The notes under the pieces are model-generated. The model was not told the origin of the DNA and did not search any database. It worked only from the letters and a program-made list of their open reading frames with translations. The position numbers and the translations under genes are program-made. Shown here one piece after another: positions 24,522 through 33,270 of a DNA stretch of 36,163 nt; the stretch's first letter is position 1, and every line of letters begins with the position of its first letter. The DNA is from Candidatus Nitrosocosmicus sp. (lineage in GTDB: Archaea > Thermoproteota > Nitrososphaeria > Nitrososphaerales > Nitrososphaeraceae), in assembly GCA_025934495.1 (NCBI GenBank), contig JAICXY010000025.1:1-36163 (forward strand), in the 5' to 3' direction.

Positions 24522-25262
24522 ATGCTAAATCAAGATAAAAAAGTCAATCTTATAAAATCATTCTCTATGGATTTTGATGAATTAGACACAAAAAATGCTA
24601 AGGATATCTTATCGTGGTCGTTGGAAAAGTTTTCTCCAAGAATCGCATTTGCATCTAGTTTTGGTGCTGAAGATGTTGTTGTAATTGATTTGATGATCAA
24701 GATCAATAAAAATAATAGCCGCATATTTACTTTAGATACCGGTAGACTGAATCCAGAAACTTATGAGGTTATGGATCAAATACAAAAAAAATATCAAATA
24801 TCTATAGAGACCTTATTCCCCGATTATTTAGACGTTGAAAAAATGGTATATGAAAAGGGCATAAATTTGATGTATCAGAGTATTCAAAATAGGAAACTTT
24901 GCTGTGAAATTCGAAAAATTCATCCTTTGAGAAGAATTCTAGAATCCTTGGATGCTTGGATAACTGGTTTGAGAAGGGATCAAACTTTTACAAGAGCAAA
25001 TGTTAAAAAAGTAGAAATAGATTCATCTAATAATGGTATTATTAAAATTAATCCATTGGCAGACTGGACAAATGATCAGATTTGGGATTATATAAAAAAG
25101 AATGATATACCTTACAATAAACTACATGATAGGGGTTATCCCAGTATTGGTTGTGCTCCATGTACTAGAGCTATATTACCTGGTGATGATTTACGATCAG
25201 GTAGATGGTGGTGGGAAAATGACCTACATAAAGAATGTGGATTACATTGGAATAAAAATTAA
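24522..25262 (+). CDS. cysH: Adenylylsulfate (APS) reductase, assimilatory, Fe-S type
   Basis: Reduces APS to sulfite and AMP with thioredoxin-like electrons. The 246 residues show the family fold: SSFGAEDVVVIDLM, the nucleotide region FTLDTGRLNPETYE, then RKLCCEIRKIHPL and GCAPCTRAILPGDD. The CC ... CxxC set is the [4Fe-4S] signature of enzymes using APS rather than PAPS. The C-terminal catalytic Cys lies in KECGLH. Length is normal. ATG at 24522; the ATP sulfurylase gene follows after 47 bp on the same strand, so the two likely form an operon. A divergent promoter region is shared with the SelD-like gene. Confidence 0.92.
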   Translation: MLNQDKKVNLIKSFSMDFDELDTKNAKDILSWSLEKFSPRIAFASSFGAEDVVVIDLMIKINKNNSRIFTLDTGRLNPETYEVMDQIQKKYQISIETLFPDYLDVEKMVYEKGINLMYQSIQNRKLCCEIRKIHPLRRILESLDAWITGLRRDQTFTRANVKKVEIDSSNNGIIKINPLADWTNDQIWDYIKKNDIPYNKLHDRGYPSIGCAPCTRAILPGDDLRSGRWWWENDLHKECGLHWNKN

Positions 25263-25309
25263 AAAGAGTATACTAGAAAAAAAGAAATAACCTTTATTAT
25301 TTTGTAAAT

Positions 25310-26437
25310 ATGATGTCTAAACCACACGGTGGTAATCTTGTAAATAGTTTTATCGATTCGTCTAAAATTGATAATGATTTGTTTATATTGGATGTAGATC
25401 TTAGATTAAGAAAAGAAGTAGAAAATATTTCTTTTGGTGCCTTTAGTCCTTTAGAGGGATTTGTAAGCGAAGAAGATTTTCTTAGTATTTTAAAAAATGG
25501 CCGTCTTAATAACGGTTTGCCCTGGACAATTCCTATTGTATTAGATATTGATAATGATTTTGCCAAAAAAATTAAAGATATGTCTGAAGTTGCTTTACGG
25601 AATAATGGTAAAATTTTTGGAATATTATATATCAAAGATCTATATAGATTTGATAAATTGCAATCAGCAAAGTCAATCTTTCAAACCGATGATCGTTCTC
25701 ATCCTGGGGTATATAGTTATCTTACAATGAAGGACACTCTTGTGGAAGGACAAGTCAAAACTCTAAATCCATATAATTCAGATGATAAAAAACGGTTAAC
25801 ACCAACACAAGTTAGAGACGAAATTACTAATCGTGGATGGAAAAATACTGTAGCATTTCAAACTAGAAATGTTCCTCATGTCGCACATGAGATGTTACAA
25901 AAGGCAGTACTGAATATTTATGATGGTTTATTTATTAATCCTTTGATAGGGAAAAAAAAGGCTGGAGATTTTAAAGACGAGGTAATTTTAGAATCATATC
26001 AATCCCTAATAAATAACTATTATCCAATATCAAAAATAATTTTCTCTACTTTACATACCGAAATGAGATACGCAGGTCCAAGGGAAGCGATTCATCATGC
26101 TATTATTCGTAAAAACTATGGTTGTTCTCATATTATAATAGGAAGAGATCATGCAGGTGTGGGTAATTATTATACTCCATTTGCTTCTCATGATATTTTT
26201 AAAGAGTATCCTGATCTTGAGATAGAACCAATATTTTTTCCTGCTTTTTATTATTGTAAAAAATGTTCACATTTTGCAAATGAACGGATATGCCCTCATG
26301 ACTCAAATTTCAAAGAAGAATTAAGTGGTACTAAAATGAGAAAAATGTTTTTGTCCGGAGTGGAGCCGCCTCATCATCTTATGCGTTCTGAAATATCTAA
26401 AGTTATCTCATCATATAAAAATCCATTTGTTGAGTGA
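25310..26437 (+). CDS. sat: Sulfate adenylyltransferase (ATP sulfurylase)
   Basis: Forms APS from sulfate and ATP, supplying the reductase encoded just upstream. The 375-residue protein starts with the family N-terminus (SKPHGGNLVN), and carries the active-site motifs QTRNVPHVAHE (QxRN and HxxH), GRDHAGVGNYYTPFASHD and GTKMRKMFLSG. A Cys-rich zinc site typical of archaeal and bacterial single-domain enzymes is visible in YYCKKCSHFANERICPHD. There is no APS-kinase domain. Two adjacent ATG codons (25310, 25313) are both possible starts. With the Fe-S APS reductase this points to assimilation rather than respiration, as no Apr or Dsr genes are present. Confidence 0.94.
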   Translation: MMSKPHGGNLVNSFIDSSKIDNDLFILDVDLRLRKEVENISFGAFSPLEGFVSEEDFLSILKNGRLNNGLPWTIPIVLDIDNDFAKKIKDMSEVALRNNGKIFGILYIKDLYRFDKLQSAKSIFQTDDRSHPGVYSYLTMKDTLVEGQVKTLNPYNSDDKKRLTPTQVRDEITNRGWKNTVAFQTRNVPHVAHEMLQKAVLNIYDGLFINPLIGKKKAGDFKDEVILESYQSLINNYYPISKIIFSTLHTEMRYAGPREAIHHAIIRKNYGCSHIIIGRDHAGVGNYYTPFASHDIFKEYPDLEIEPIFFPAFYYCKKCSHFANERICPHDSNFKEELSGTKMRKMFLSGVEPPHHLMRSEISKVISSYKNPFVE

Positions 26438-26470
26438 AAATATGTATTATTTGTATAATGTGAATTTTAC

Positions 26471-26479
26471 AAATATATA
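26471..26479 (+). promoter_or_regulatory. TATA box for the surface protein gene
   Basis: AAATATATA is centred 28 bases before the ATG at 26504, as expected for a leaderless archaeal promoter. It separates this gene's transcription from the sulfate assimilation genes upstream. Confidence 0.5.
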
Positions 26480-26503
26480 CGTGCTTTAAAAAGAAAGATT
26501 AAG

Positions 26504-27235
26504 ATGATCATTTATAAGCACTTTTCTTTTTCTTGTTTTCTCTTCCTTTTTTTATTTTTAACATTAAGCATTATATATTATCCTAGTCTAATCTTCTCTC
26601 AATCAAATGATGCCCCTAAATCTCAAGTATTAAAAAAAGATACGGATGTAAGAATCACCTTTCCATACACTGCTTCTAATCATGATCGAAAGAACCCATC
26701 TGAATATGTATTTACAAAACCTATACCAAATGATTGGAATGTATTTATATATAATAAAATATCCTATTCTAATAATCCTGAGGCAAAAACCGTAATACAA
26801 TTGAAAGAGCCATATCCGAGTGAGAAATTTGTTGAACTAACGATGTTCGGGGACAAATCCAAAAAATACTCTGTTGCAGTAAATACCAAAGAAAGTGGAC
26901 GATTGGAATTATATCAAAATCCTTTTAATGGTTGGTCTTTGGATAATCCCATTGTTGTAACTAGTGGTGTTGACCAGGGAATATCTGTTACCGATGGTAA
27001 AAGAATAATCGTTGATAAACTATCACTAAATGGATTTAATCTTGGCTCGATTAATGTTTTTGGAAAAGATGAATCCAACTTGCCAGATAGCGCCTTAAAA
27101 GGATCTATTCAATTTGAAACTATATTTGGGCATCCTACTCAATCTTTTATTTATTATATGCCATTAATAGTGATGATTGGTGTGGGAGGGATATTGTTAT
27201 ATTTAATAAAAGTAAAAAAAAGAGACCCTTCATAA
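26504..27235 (+). CDS. Membrane-anchored extracellular protein of unknown function
   Basis: Not recognised by family. The 243 residues start with a hydrophobic signal segment (about 8-32, ending near IFSQS), followed by a beta-rich exported domain of about 180 residues with repeated short strands (VFIYNKISYSN, KFVELTMFGD, YSVAVNTKESGRLELY), and end with one transmembrane helix (about 214-234, IYYMPLIVMIGVGGILLYLI) and a basic cytoplasmic tail KVKKRDPS. Topology is thus outside domain, inside C-terminus. No cysteines or obvious metal ligands are seen. It has its own promoter, and converges with endonuclease III. Confidence 0.75.
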   Translation: MIIYKHFSFSCFLFLFLFLTLSIIYYPSLIFSQSNDAPKSQVLKKDTDVRITFPYTASNHDRKNPSEYVFTKPIPNDWNVFIYNKISYSNNPEAKTVIQLKEPYPSEKFVELTMFGDKSKKYSVAVNTKESGRLELYQNPFNGWSLDNPIVVTSGVDQGISVTDGKRIIVDKLSLNGFNLGSINVFGKDESNLPDSALKGSIQFETIFGHPTQSFIYYMPLIVMIGVGGILLYLIKVKKRDPS

Positions 27236-27256
27236 ATTGCCGGTATTTCTAAATAT

Positions 27257-27922
27257 TTAATTACTATTTATTTTTTCCTTATAATATTTACAATTTTCAG
27301 TTAATTTACAGTGGTTACATTTGGGTTTTATTGGAAGACAAATATTTTGTCCATATCTTACTACTATGGAATTTAGTCTTATCCAGTATTTTTTATCTAA
27401 AATATTTGATAGTATTTCTTCCGTAGCAAATGGATCCTTTGTTTTTATTATTCCTAATCGGTTGAAAATTCTATGTACATGCGTATCGACGGGAATTGCA
27501 GGTATCTTAAATCCATAAACTAATACACAATTAGCAGTTTTTCTTCCAACACCTGGCAACTCTAATAAGTCCTTAGTATTGTTTGGCGTTTTACCATGAT
27601 ATTGCTTATTTATGATGTCTGAAACTTCTTTTATTCTCCTAGATTTGATGTTATAGAAGCCTACAGACGATATTACTTTTTTGATATCTTCTAAATTTGC
27701 ATCTGCAATATCTTGTGAGTTCTTGTATTTTGTAAACAGTTTTGTTACTGCCTTAGTTGTTTGCTCATCTCTTGTTCTAGATGAAAGAATTGTTCCAATT
27801 AATACCTTAAATGGGTCTCCCTCTTCTTGTTCTCGTAATTGGTCAAGAGCAGTTAATCTTACAAACTTATTATTCTTTAATGCAGTTTCCATATCTTCAA
27901 GTATGTTGACCAGATCTGCCAT
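27257..27922 (-). CDS. nth: Endonuclease III (DNA glycosylase/AP lyase)
   Basis: Removes oxidised pyrimidines in base excision repair. The 221 residues contain the helix-hairpin-helix with catalytic Lys (LELPGVGRKTANCVLVYG), the catalytic Asp in IPVDTHVHRI, and a C-terminal iron-sulfur loop C-x6-C-x2-C-x5-C (CLPIKPKCNHCKLTENC). Length and order are normal. It follows rpl2 on the same strand with a 32-bp gap, which may be simple read-through. Confidence 0.94.
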   Translation of the reverse strand: MADLVNILEDMETALKNNKFVRLTALDQLREQEEGDPFKVLIGTILSSRTRDEQTTKAVTKLFTKYKNSQDIADANLEDIKKVISSVGFYNIKSRRIKEVSDIINKQYHGKTPNNTKDLLELPGVGRKTANCVLVYGFKIPAIPVDTHVHRIFNRLGIIKTKDPFATEEILSNILDKKYWIRLNSIVVRYGQNICLPIKPKCNHCKLTENCKYYKEKINSN

Positions 27923-27954
27923 AATTATAAAAAATAAAAAAAATTTTCTATATT

Positions 27955-28686
27955 TTATTGTCTCTTTTTGATCCTGGACCTACCTGTCTTTCTTGGTGCG
28001 ATATTACCTACTTTTGCTCCGGGCGGTGTATTTCTCCCAACAGATGATGGATGACCAATATGTTGGTGTCTTCCCCCTCCATGAGGATGATATACAGCTG
28101 CTTGCGCAATTCCTCTAACCACAGGATACAATCTTCCTCTTGATTGCATATATTTTGCTTTATTTCCCGCTTTGAGAAATGGTTTCTCTTTTTTTCCTCC
28201 ACCAGAAATAATTCCGATCATTGCACGGCACTTGGGATTCATATTTAATATGCTTCCTGATGGAAATTTTATTTTTACACTATCTATTGAGTGTGAAAAA
28301 ACTATTGCAGAGGAACCTGCTGCCTTGATAAGTTTACCTCCATCCCCGATATTTTTTTCTATATTGCAAATGAGCGTTCCATCTGGAATTGATTCTAAAT
28401 CAAGGATATTTTTAGATGATGGATTTGCACCATTTCCCATCTCTATCTTGTTTCCAACTATAGTACCCTCGGGTGCTGGAACATATGAATAAAGCCCATT
28501 ATCAAATTTAATTTTAGCTACTGGTGCATCTCTTCCACGCTCATGTATTATATCCATTATAACACCATGATGTAGTTCCTCAATCTTAAAATTAGGATAT
28601 TTAGTGGGAGCTATTTTTCCAACGATTATTGCTCTAAATTGCTTTCCTCCTCTTCCTCTTCTTCGTACTAGTGTCCTTTTCCCCAA
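27955..28686 (-). CDS. rpl2: Large ribosomal subunit protein uL2
   Basis: Core ribosomal protein required for the peptidyl-transferase centre. The 243 residues have the archaeal opening GKRTLVRRRGRGGKQFRA and the family signatures IHERGRDAPVAKIKFDNG and the conserved C-terminal loop HPHGGGRHQHIGHPSSVGRN with the functionally important His, then the basic tail KTGRSRIKKRQ. The gene stands outside the main ribosomal clusters in this window, with endonuclease III as its only same-strand neighbour. Confidence 0.97.
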   Translation of the reverse strand: MGKRTLVRRRGRGGKQFRAIIVGKIAPTKYPNFKIEELHHGVIMDIIHERGRDAPVAKIKFDNGLYSYVPAPEGTIVGNKIEMGNGANPSSKNILDLESIPDGTLICNIEKNIGDGGKLIKAAGSSAIVFSHSIDSVKIKFPSGSILNMNPKCRAMIGIISGGGKKEKPFLKAGNKAKYMQSRGRLYPVVRGIAQAAVYHPHGGGRHQHIGHPSSVGRNTPPGAKVGNIAPRKTGRSRIKKRQ

Positions 28687-29156
28687 TTAAATCTAAATAT
28701 TAGTCTAAGAAACCCGCTTTTAAATTTATTCTATTTTTCATGAGACATGTTAAGTTAAGGCGATAGATCTATAGATGTCGAGGTACCGATACGTTCTATG
28801 GTCATAGTTGGATGCCAAAGGACATCTATAAAGATGTATATGTATGCTTTATACTTATTTCGTAGGCTTGTTTCAGAAATACATTCTAGCTAGAGCTTCA
28901 CAGTCGTTTGCAGAAAAAAAGTCAATGTAGTAATATTAGAAAGAGTACAAAAGTTAGATTCAAACAGGTCTATCCATGTAAGAATAGGATAGATGTATTC
29001 TGATTGATGAAATATATACAAAATAGGTGGTACTGAAGCATGGACATCAAATTTAAATTGCTAAATCGTTTGAATGAAGTTAACCGTTAAGTTAACAGAT
29101 CCAGTATAAATGTTATATAAAAGTCGTTTTTCAAAAGAAAAACTAGTTAAGTAATA
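28687..29156. other. Gene-free stretch with a possible element relic
   Basis: No intact gene is seen. A candidate degraded element runs from 28742 to 29102. Its right end GTTAACAGATCC (29091-29102) matches the element family at all but one position, and the left end, ACATGTTAAGTTAAGG, is more divergent. No target duplication remains. The plus-strand frame 28781 onward reads RYRYVLWS then LDAKGHL across stops, which only vaguely recalls a transposase core. Confidence 0.35.
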
Positions 29157-29414
29157 TCATTCTTGAAGTGATTTGGATTCGATTAAATCTTGGATTTCTT
29201 CATTCATTTTTAAAAAGCGAATACCTTTTTCAGTAGTTCGGTACTTTCCACCATCTTCTAATTCAAGTAAATTGTTCTCTAAAAGCATAGGCAAATATTC
29301 CTTAATTTGAGCATAAGACAAAAATGCCTTGTACATAATTTTTGTTTTAGATGCACTTCCATTAGCTGCATATAAAATATTAGATATTATTTCGGGCCTA
29401 TTACGATATTTCAT
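29157..29414 (-). CDS. Winged-helix DNA-binding protein (archaeal regulator type)
   Basis: An 85-residue single-domain winged helix-turn-helix protein of the type abundant in Thaumarchaeota. Helix 1 is PEIISNILYAANG, the turn and recognition helix follow in ASKTKIMYKAFLSYAQIKEYLPMLL, and the wing is ELEDGGKYRTTEKGIRFL. The C-terminal helix (NEEIQDLIESKS) is probably for dimerisation. It is divergent from the histidine cluster, 141 bp away, with palindromes between the two, so regulation of that cluster, its own gene, or both is plausible. Confidence 0.85.
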   Translation of the reverse strand: MKYRNRPEIISNILYAANGSASKTKIMYKAFLSYAQIKEYLPMLLENNLLELEDGGKYRTTEKGIRFLKMNEEIQDLIESKSLQE

Positions 29415-29452
29415 ATGCTAAATATAGAAGAAAGTATTATATAACTTATATT

Positions 29453-29509
29453 ATGCATTGTACTATAACAAATATGCATATTTAATAATACAATCGATTG
29501 AATATGCAT
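29453..29509. promoter_or_regulatory. Three ATGCAT palindromes between the regulator and the histidine cluster
   Basis: The palindrome ATGCAT occurs at 29453-29458, 29474-29479 and 29504-29509; the last two are extended to ATATGCATAT or nearly so. Centres are 21 and 30 bases apart, about two and three DNA turns, so all lie on one face. This is what a cooperative repressor or activator site looks like. AT-rich DNA makes some chance palindromes likely, so the case is suggestive. Confidence 0.45.
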
Positions 29510-29555
29510 ATAGAAAAATCTAATAAGTATAACATTTATTCTTGTTATCTATATA

Positions 29556-30521
29556 TTGCAATATAAGGAAAATATTAATTATGATACATATGAAGCAATA
29601 ATTTTTGACATTGATGGAGTTTTAATCGATGTTATTAAATCATACAATCAAACAATTATAAAAACAATAGAACATATTTTAACTAATAATTTCAATATAA
29701 ACCTAATCGATTTTCCAATAGAGCAACTAATTACTAAATTTAGACATACTGGAGGATTCAATAATGATATCGATACAACATATTCAATGATTTTAACAAT
29801 TGTATATTGTAAATTAATAAATAAAAATGATATAAATGAGATTTTTGATTTTTTTACTGAACTATTAGATAAAATAGATGATAAGGGAATACTTTCTGTT
29901 GAAAAGGAACTTGAAAGATTAGGTAGAATTGAAAATATTAAAAACCAGTTAGGGTATCCTAAAGATGACAACATCATTTCAACAGTTTTTAATGAATTTT
30001 TCTATGGTCCTGATCTTTTTAGGAAACAATTTAACAAAGATCCAAAATATTATTTTGATAAACCTTTAATAAATAATGATAAATTAATAATTAAAGAAAA
30101 AACAATAAAAGATCTTTCAAAAAAATTTAATGGGAAATTAATTTTAATTTCAGGAAGAAGCAAAATAGCAGCAAATTTTACATTACAGAAGCTTTTGAAT
30201 TATTTTATAAAAGATGCATGTATTTTTTTAGAAGATGAAAAAAGAGAATACTCAAAACCTAATACCTATGCTATACACAGAGTTTTTAATCAGTTAAAAT
30301 TGAAAAATGCCATTTATGTTGGAGATTCTATAGAAGATCTTTTAATGGCAAAAAAATTCAGAGACGAAACAAATGGAGAAAAAATTATTTTCTGTGGAGT
30401 ATATGGAAAAAATACAAATTCATCGAAAAATTTAAAGAGACTATTTGAATTAAAAGGGGCAGACATTATTGTCGAAAATGTAAATGATATACCAAATATA
30501 TTAAATAATACAAAAAAATAA
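29556..30521 (+). CDS. HAD-superfamily phosphatase, candidate histidinol-phosphatase
   Basis: A 321-residue HAD hydrolase. Motif I is FDIDGVLID near the N-terminus (nucleophile and acid Asp), motif II the Ser in LILISGRSK, motif III a Lys around EDEKREYSKP, motif IV the Asp in AIYVGDSIEDLLMA. The large insert between motifs I and II (about 60-190) is the cap. It is the first gene of the cluster with hisB, hisH, hisA and hisF, eight bases before hisB. Histidine synthesis needs a histidinol-phosphatase and no other candidate is in the window, so that role is inferred. The start is TTG at 29556; there is no ATG in a better place. Confidence 0.75.
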   Translation: MQYKENINYDTYEAIIFDIDGVLIDVIKSYNQTIIKTIEHILTNNFNINLIDFPIEQLITKFRHTGGFNNDIDTTYSMILTIVYCKLINKNDINEIFDFFTELLDKIDDKGILSVEKELERLGRIENIKNQLGYPKDDNIISTVFNEFFYGPDLFRKQFNKDPKYYFDKPLINNDKLIIKEKTIKDLSKKFNGKLILISGRSKIAANFTLQKLLNYFIKDACIFLEDEKREYSKPNTYAIHRVFNQLKLKNAIYVGDSIEDLLMAKKFRDETNGEKIIFCGVYGKNTNSSKNLKRLFELKGADIIVENVNDIPNILNNTKK

Positions 30522-30529
30522 AATCTCTG

Positions 30530-31129
30530 TTGATAAAAGAGGCTAAGGAACGCATAGCCCTTCTGGAAAGAAGAACAAGAGAAGTATCGATAGAGTCCAA
30601 TGTTAATCTCGATGGGACAGGAAAATCAGAAATAAAAACAAACATACCATTTTTAGATCATCTTATAAATGCCTTTGCAAGATATAGTAATATTGATATA
30701 AATTTGATAGCAAAGAGCGAAGATCTGATAAAACATCATTTGATTGAAGATATTGGTATAGTTTTAGGTCAATCTATAAATAGAGCATTAGGAGATAGAG
30801 AAAAAATATCTCGTTTTGGTTATTCGTTAGTTCCAATGGATGAATCTATTTCGAAGGTTGCAGTAGATTTAATAAAAAGACCGTATTATCATATAGACTT
30901 AAAATTAGAAAGAGAATCTATTGAAAATATTTCAAAAGAAGACATAGTACATTTTATTCAATCATTTGTTTCAAATTTAAACTGTTGTGTTCATCTTGTG
31001 GTAGAATATGGAATAAATGATCACCATAAAATAGAAGCTACGATGAAAGCTTTTGCAATAGCATTAAAAATAGCTATGAAAATAGATTCAAGTAATGAAG
31101 AAAAACCATCTACAAAAGGAATGATGTAA
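30530..31129 (+). CDS. hisB: Imidazoleglycerol-phosphate dehydratase HisB
   Basis: Makes imidazole-acetol phosphate. The 199 residues have both manganese-binding repeats: FLDHLINAF with KHHLIEDIGI, and HFIQSFVSNLNCCVHL with NDHHKIEATMKAFA. It is the dehydratase domain alone, without the phosphatase fusion found in gamma-proteobacteria, which agrees with a separate HAD phosphatase gene just upstream. The start is TTG at 30530, giving the usual N-terminus with RRTREVSIESNVNLDG. Four bases separate it from hisH. Confidence 0.95.
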   Translation: MIKEAKERIALLERRTREVSIESNVNLDGTGKSEIKTNIPFLDHLINAFARYSNIDINLIAKSEDLIKHHLIEDIGIVLGQSINRALGDREKISRFGYSLVPMDESISKVAVDLIKRPYYHIDLKLERESIENISKEDIVHFIQSFVSNLNCCVHLVVEYGINDHHKIEATMKAFAIALKIAMKIDSSNEEKPSTKGMM

Positions 31130-31133
31130 AGGT

Positions 31134-31754
31134 ATGATTAGAATATCCATATTTGACTATGGTGCAGGAAATATCTTTAGTTTGGAATCATCACTAAAAA
31201 GAAATGGTGCAAAGGTTTCAGTAATAAATGACTTTAATAACGTAGTTGAAGATTTCGATGGAGTGATTTTACCGGGTGTTGGAAATTTTGATCCGGCACT
31301 AATATCAATAAATAAATGTAAAAGAAAGTTTTTAAATTGTATTGAAAAAAACATTCCCATATTGGGAATATGTTTAGGTATGGAGATGCTATTTGAAAAA
31401 AGCGAAGAAGGTAGTCTAGAGGGTCTAAAAATTATTAACGGAGAGGTCTTATCACTACCAAAAAATAGGATAAAAATTCCCCATATTGGATGGAATAATT
31501 TAGACATAGTTAACGAGAAAAGTAAACTATTTGAAGGAGTACCAAATAATTCGTGGGTATATTTCGTTCATTCATATTACACAATGCCTAAAGATGCAAA
31601 TATAATTACAGCAAGATCAAATTATGGAATATCCATTCCTGCATCTGTTGAAACAAACAATATTTATTGCACACAGTTTCATCCAGAAAAATCAAGTAAA
31701 ATTGGTGAAAAGATGATAAAGAATTTTGTTAAAATTTGTACACAATCGAAATGA
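31134..31754 (+). CDS. hisH: Imidazole glycerol phosphate synthase subunit HisH (glutamine amidotransferase)
   Basis: Class I glutaminase that supplies ammonia to HisF. The 206 residues show FDYGAGNIFSLESSLKR at the N-terminus, the oxyanion and nucleophile region ILGICLGMEMLFEKSEEG with the active Cys, VYFVHSYY, and the catalytic His-Glu pair in TQFHPEKSS. The stop overlaps the ATG of hisA (ATGA), so the genes are coupled. Confidence 0.95.
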   Translation: MIRISIFDYGAGNIFSLESSLKRNGAKVSVINDFNNVVEDFDGVILPGVGNFDPALISINKCKRKFLNCIEKNIPILGICLGMEMLFEKSEEGSLEGLKIINGEVLSLPKNRIKIPHIGWNNLDIVNEKSKLFEGVPNNSWVYFVHSYYTMPKDANIITARSNYGISIPASVETNNIYCTQFHPEKSSKIGEKMIKNFVKICTQSK

Positions 31755-32467
31755 AAAGTATTGCTGCAATCGATCTAATAGATAAACAAGTAGTAAGGCT
31801 TGTTAAAGGCAAATTAGAAAATAAGACAGTATACAGCAATGATCCTATAGAAACTGCAAAAAAATGGGAATCTGAAGGTATAGATGGACTTCATATAGTA
31901 GATCTAGACTTAGCTTTGAATACAGGGAAAAATAATACAGGTTTAATTTTAAAAATCGCTGATGTAGTTAATATTCCTATTCAAATTGCAGGTGGAATTA
32001 GAACCATAAATACGATAAATAAGATGCTGGAAAAGAACATATTGATAAACGTTGTTTTGGGAACAATAGCATTTAAAGAGCCAGAAATCCTTAAAAAAAT
32101 ATCTAAAAAAAAACTTTGTCGTATAATACTCGCAGTCGATCATAATAATGGGAATATAATGATATCAGGATGGAAAGAATTTTCAGGTTTAAAACTTTTT
32201 GACGCAATTAAATTATATCAAAAATTAGGTATTGATAATTTTTTATTAACAAATATAAATAAAGACGGCACTTTGGAGGGAGCAGATATAGATACGCTTG
32301 TAAGAATAAATAACGTATTTAAAGATATCAAAATCATATCTAGTGGTGGAATAAGCAATATAATAGACATAATTAGATTAAGAAATACTAATTGTCATGC
32401 AGTAATACTCGGGAAGGCATTGTATGATAAACAAATAACAATAGATCAAGTACAAAAAGTGATTTAA
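31751..32467 (+). CDS. hisA: Phosphoribosylformimino-5-aminoimidazole carboxamide ribotide isomerase HisA
   Basis: TIM-barrel isomerase of histidine synthesis. The ATG at 31751 gives MKSIAAIDLIDKQVVRLVKG, the normal family start with the catalytic Asp in AAIDL; the frame is open upstream to a TTG at 31736 but that would extend into hisH and is not needed. Phosphate-binding ends are visible in IQIAGGIRT and IISSGGISN, and the second catalytic Asp region in NINKDGTLEGAD. The protein is 238 residues. Confidence 0.94.
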   Translation: MKSIAAIDLIDKQVVRLVKGKLENKTVYSNDPIETAKKWESEGIDGLHIVDLDLALNTGKNNTGLILKIADVVNIPIQIAGGIRTINTINKMLEKNILINVVLGTIAFKEPEILKKISKKKLCRIILAVDHNNGNIMISGWKEFSGLKLFDAIKLYQKLGIDNFLLTNINKDGTLEGADIDTLVRINNVFKDIKIISSGGISNIIDIIRLRNTNCHAVILGKALYDKQITIDQVQKVI

Positions 32468-32469
32468 AA

Positions 32470-33270
32470 ATGCCGCTTGCAAAAAGAATTATTCCATGTC
32501 TTGATGTCAACAAGGGAAGAGTAGTAAAAGGCATCAATTTCAAAGAATTAAAAGACGCAGGAAATCCGGTAGAGTTAGCAAGGAGATATAGTGAAGAAGG
32601 GGCAGATGAGTTAGTATTCTTAGACATAACTGCTGCAGAAGAACATAGGGAAATTATGAAAAATATTGTTAAAAATGTGGCAAGTGTGATAAATATTCCT
32701 TTTACAGTTGGCGGAGGAATAAAAAATTTAGAAGATGCCAGAAATATTCTATTAAGTGGTGCAGATAGAGTTTCAATAAATACCGCGGCAGTAATAAAAC
32801 CCGAATTAATTCAAGAATTAATGTCTATTTTTGGTAGACAATGCATAGTTGTTGCATTAGATGTCAGAAGGAATTATAATAAAGAAGGTAAAAACATTTT
32901 TTTTAAAGATGGAAAAAATTATTGGTTTGAAATTAAAACCTATGGCGGTAAAAAATCAACAAAAATTGATGCAATAGAATGGGCAAAAAAAGTAGAAAAA
33001 CTCGGAGCAGGTGAGATATTATTAACTAGTATCGATACAGATGGTACAGAAAATGGTTATGATATAGAGTTGATCAATGCAATTTGTAATAGAATAAATA
33101 TTCCTGTAATTGCCTCGGGAGGGTGCGGATCGCAAAAAGATATATTAAATGTTTTTAAAGAAACACAAGTTGATGCAGCTTTAGCGGCTTCCCTTTTTCA
33201 TTTTGAAAAGGCAAGACTAAATGAAGTTAAAGAATATTTATCGGAAAACAACATATTGATAAGATCATAA
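32470..33270 (+). CDS. hisF: Imidazole glycerol phosphate synthase subunit HisF (cyclase)
   Basis: TIM-barrel cyclase that with HisH makes imidazole glycerol phosphate and AICAR. The 266 residues open with [20 protein letters not shown], which contains the catalytic Asp, and include [12 protein letters not shown], the VALDVRR segment, [12 protein letters not shown] with the second catalytic Asp, and the phosphate site [11 protein letters not shown]. It begins two bases after the hisA stop and is the last gene of this cluster; hisI and hisE do not follow. Confidence 0.96.
   Translation: MPLAKRIIPCLDVNKGRVVKGINFKELKDAGNPVELARRYSEEGADELVFLDITAAEEHREIMKNIVKNVASVINIPFTVGGGIKNLEDARNILLSGADRVSINTAAVIKPELIQELMSIFGRQCIVVALDVRRNYNKEGKNIFFKDGKNYWFEIKTYGGKKSTKIDAIEWAKKVEKLGAGEILLTSIDTDGTENGYDIELINAICNRINIPVIASGGCGSQKDILNVFKETQVDAALAASLFHFEKARLNEVKEYLSENNILIRS

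Noticed and set aside
28999-29035. Possible C/D box RNA (TGATGA followed by CTGA)
   Set aside because: Spacing and terminal stem are not convincing and there is no C'/D' pair; it also falls inside a suspected element relic.
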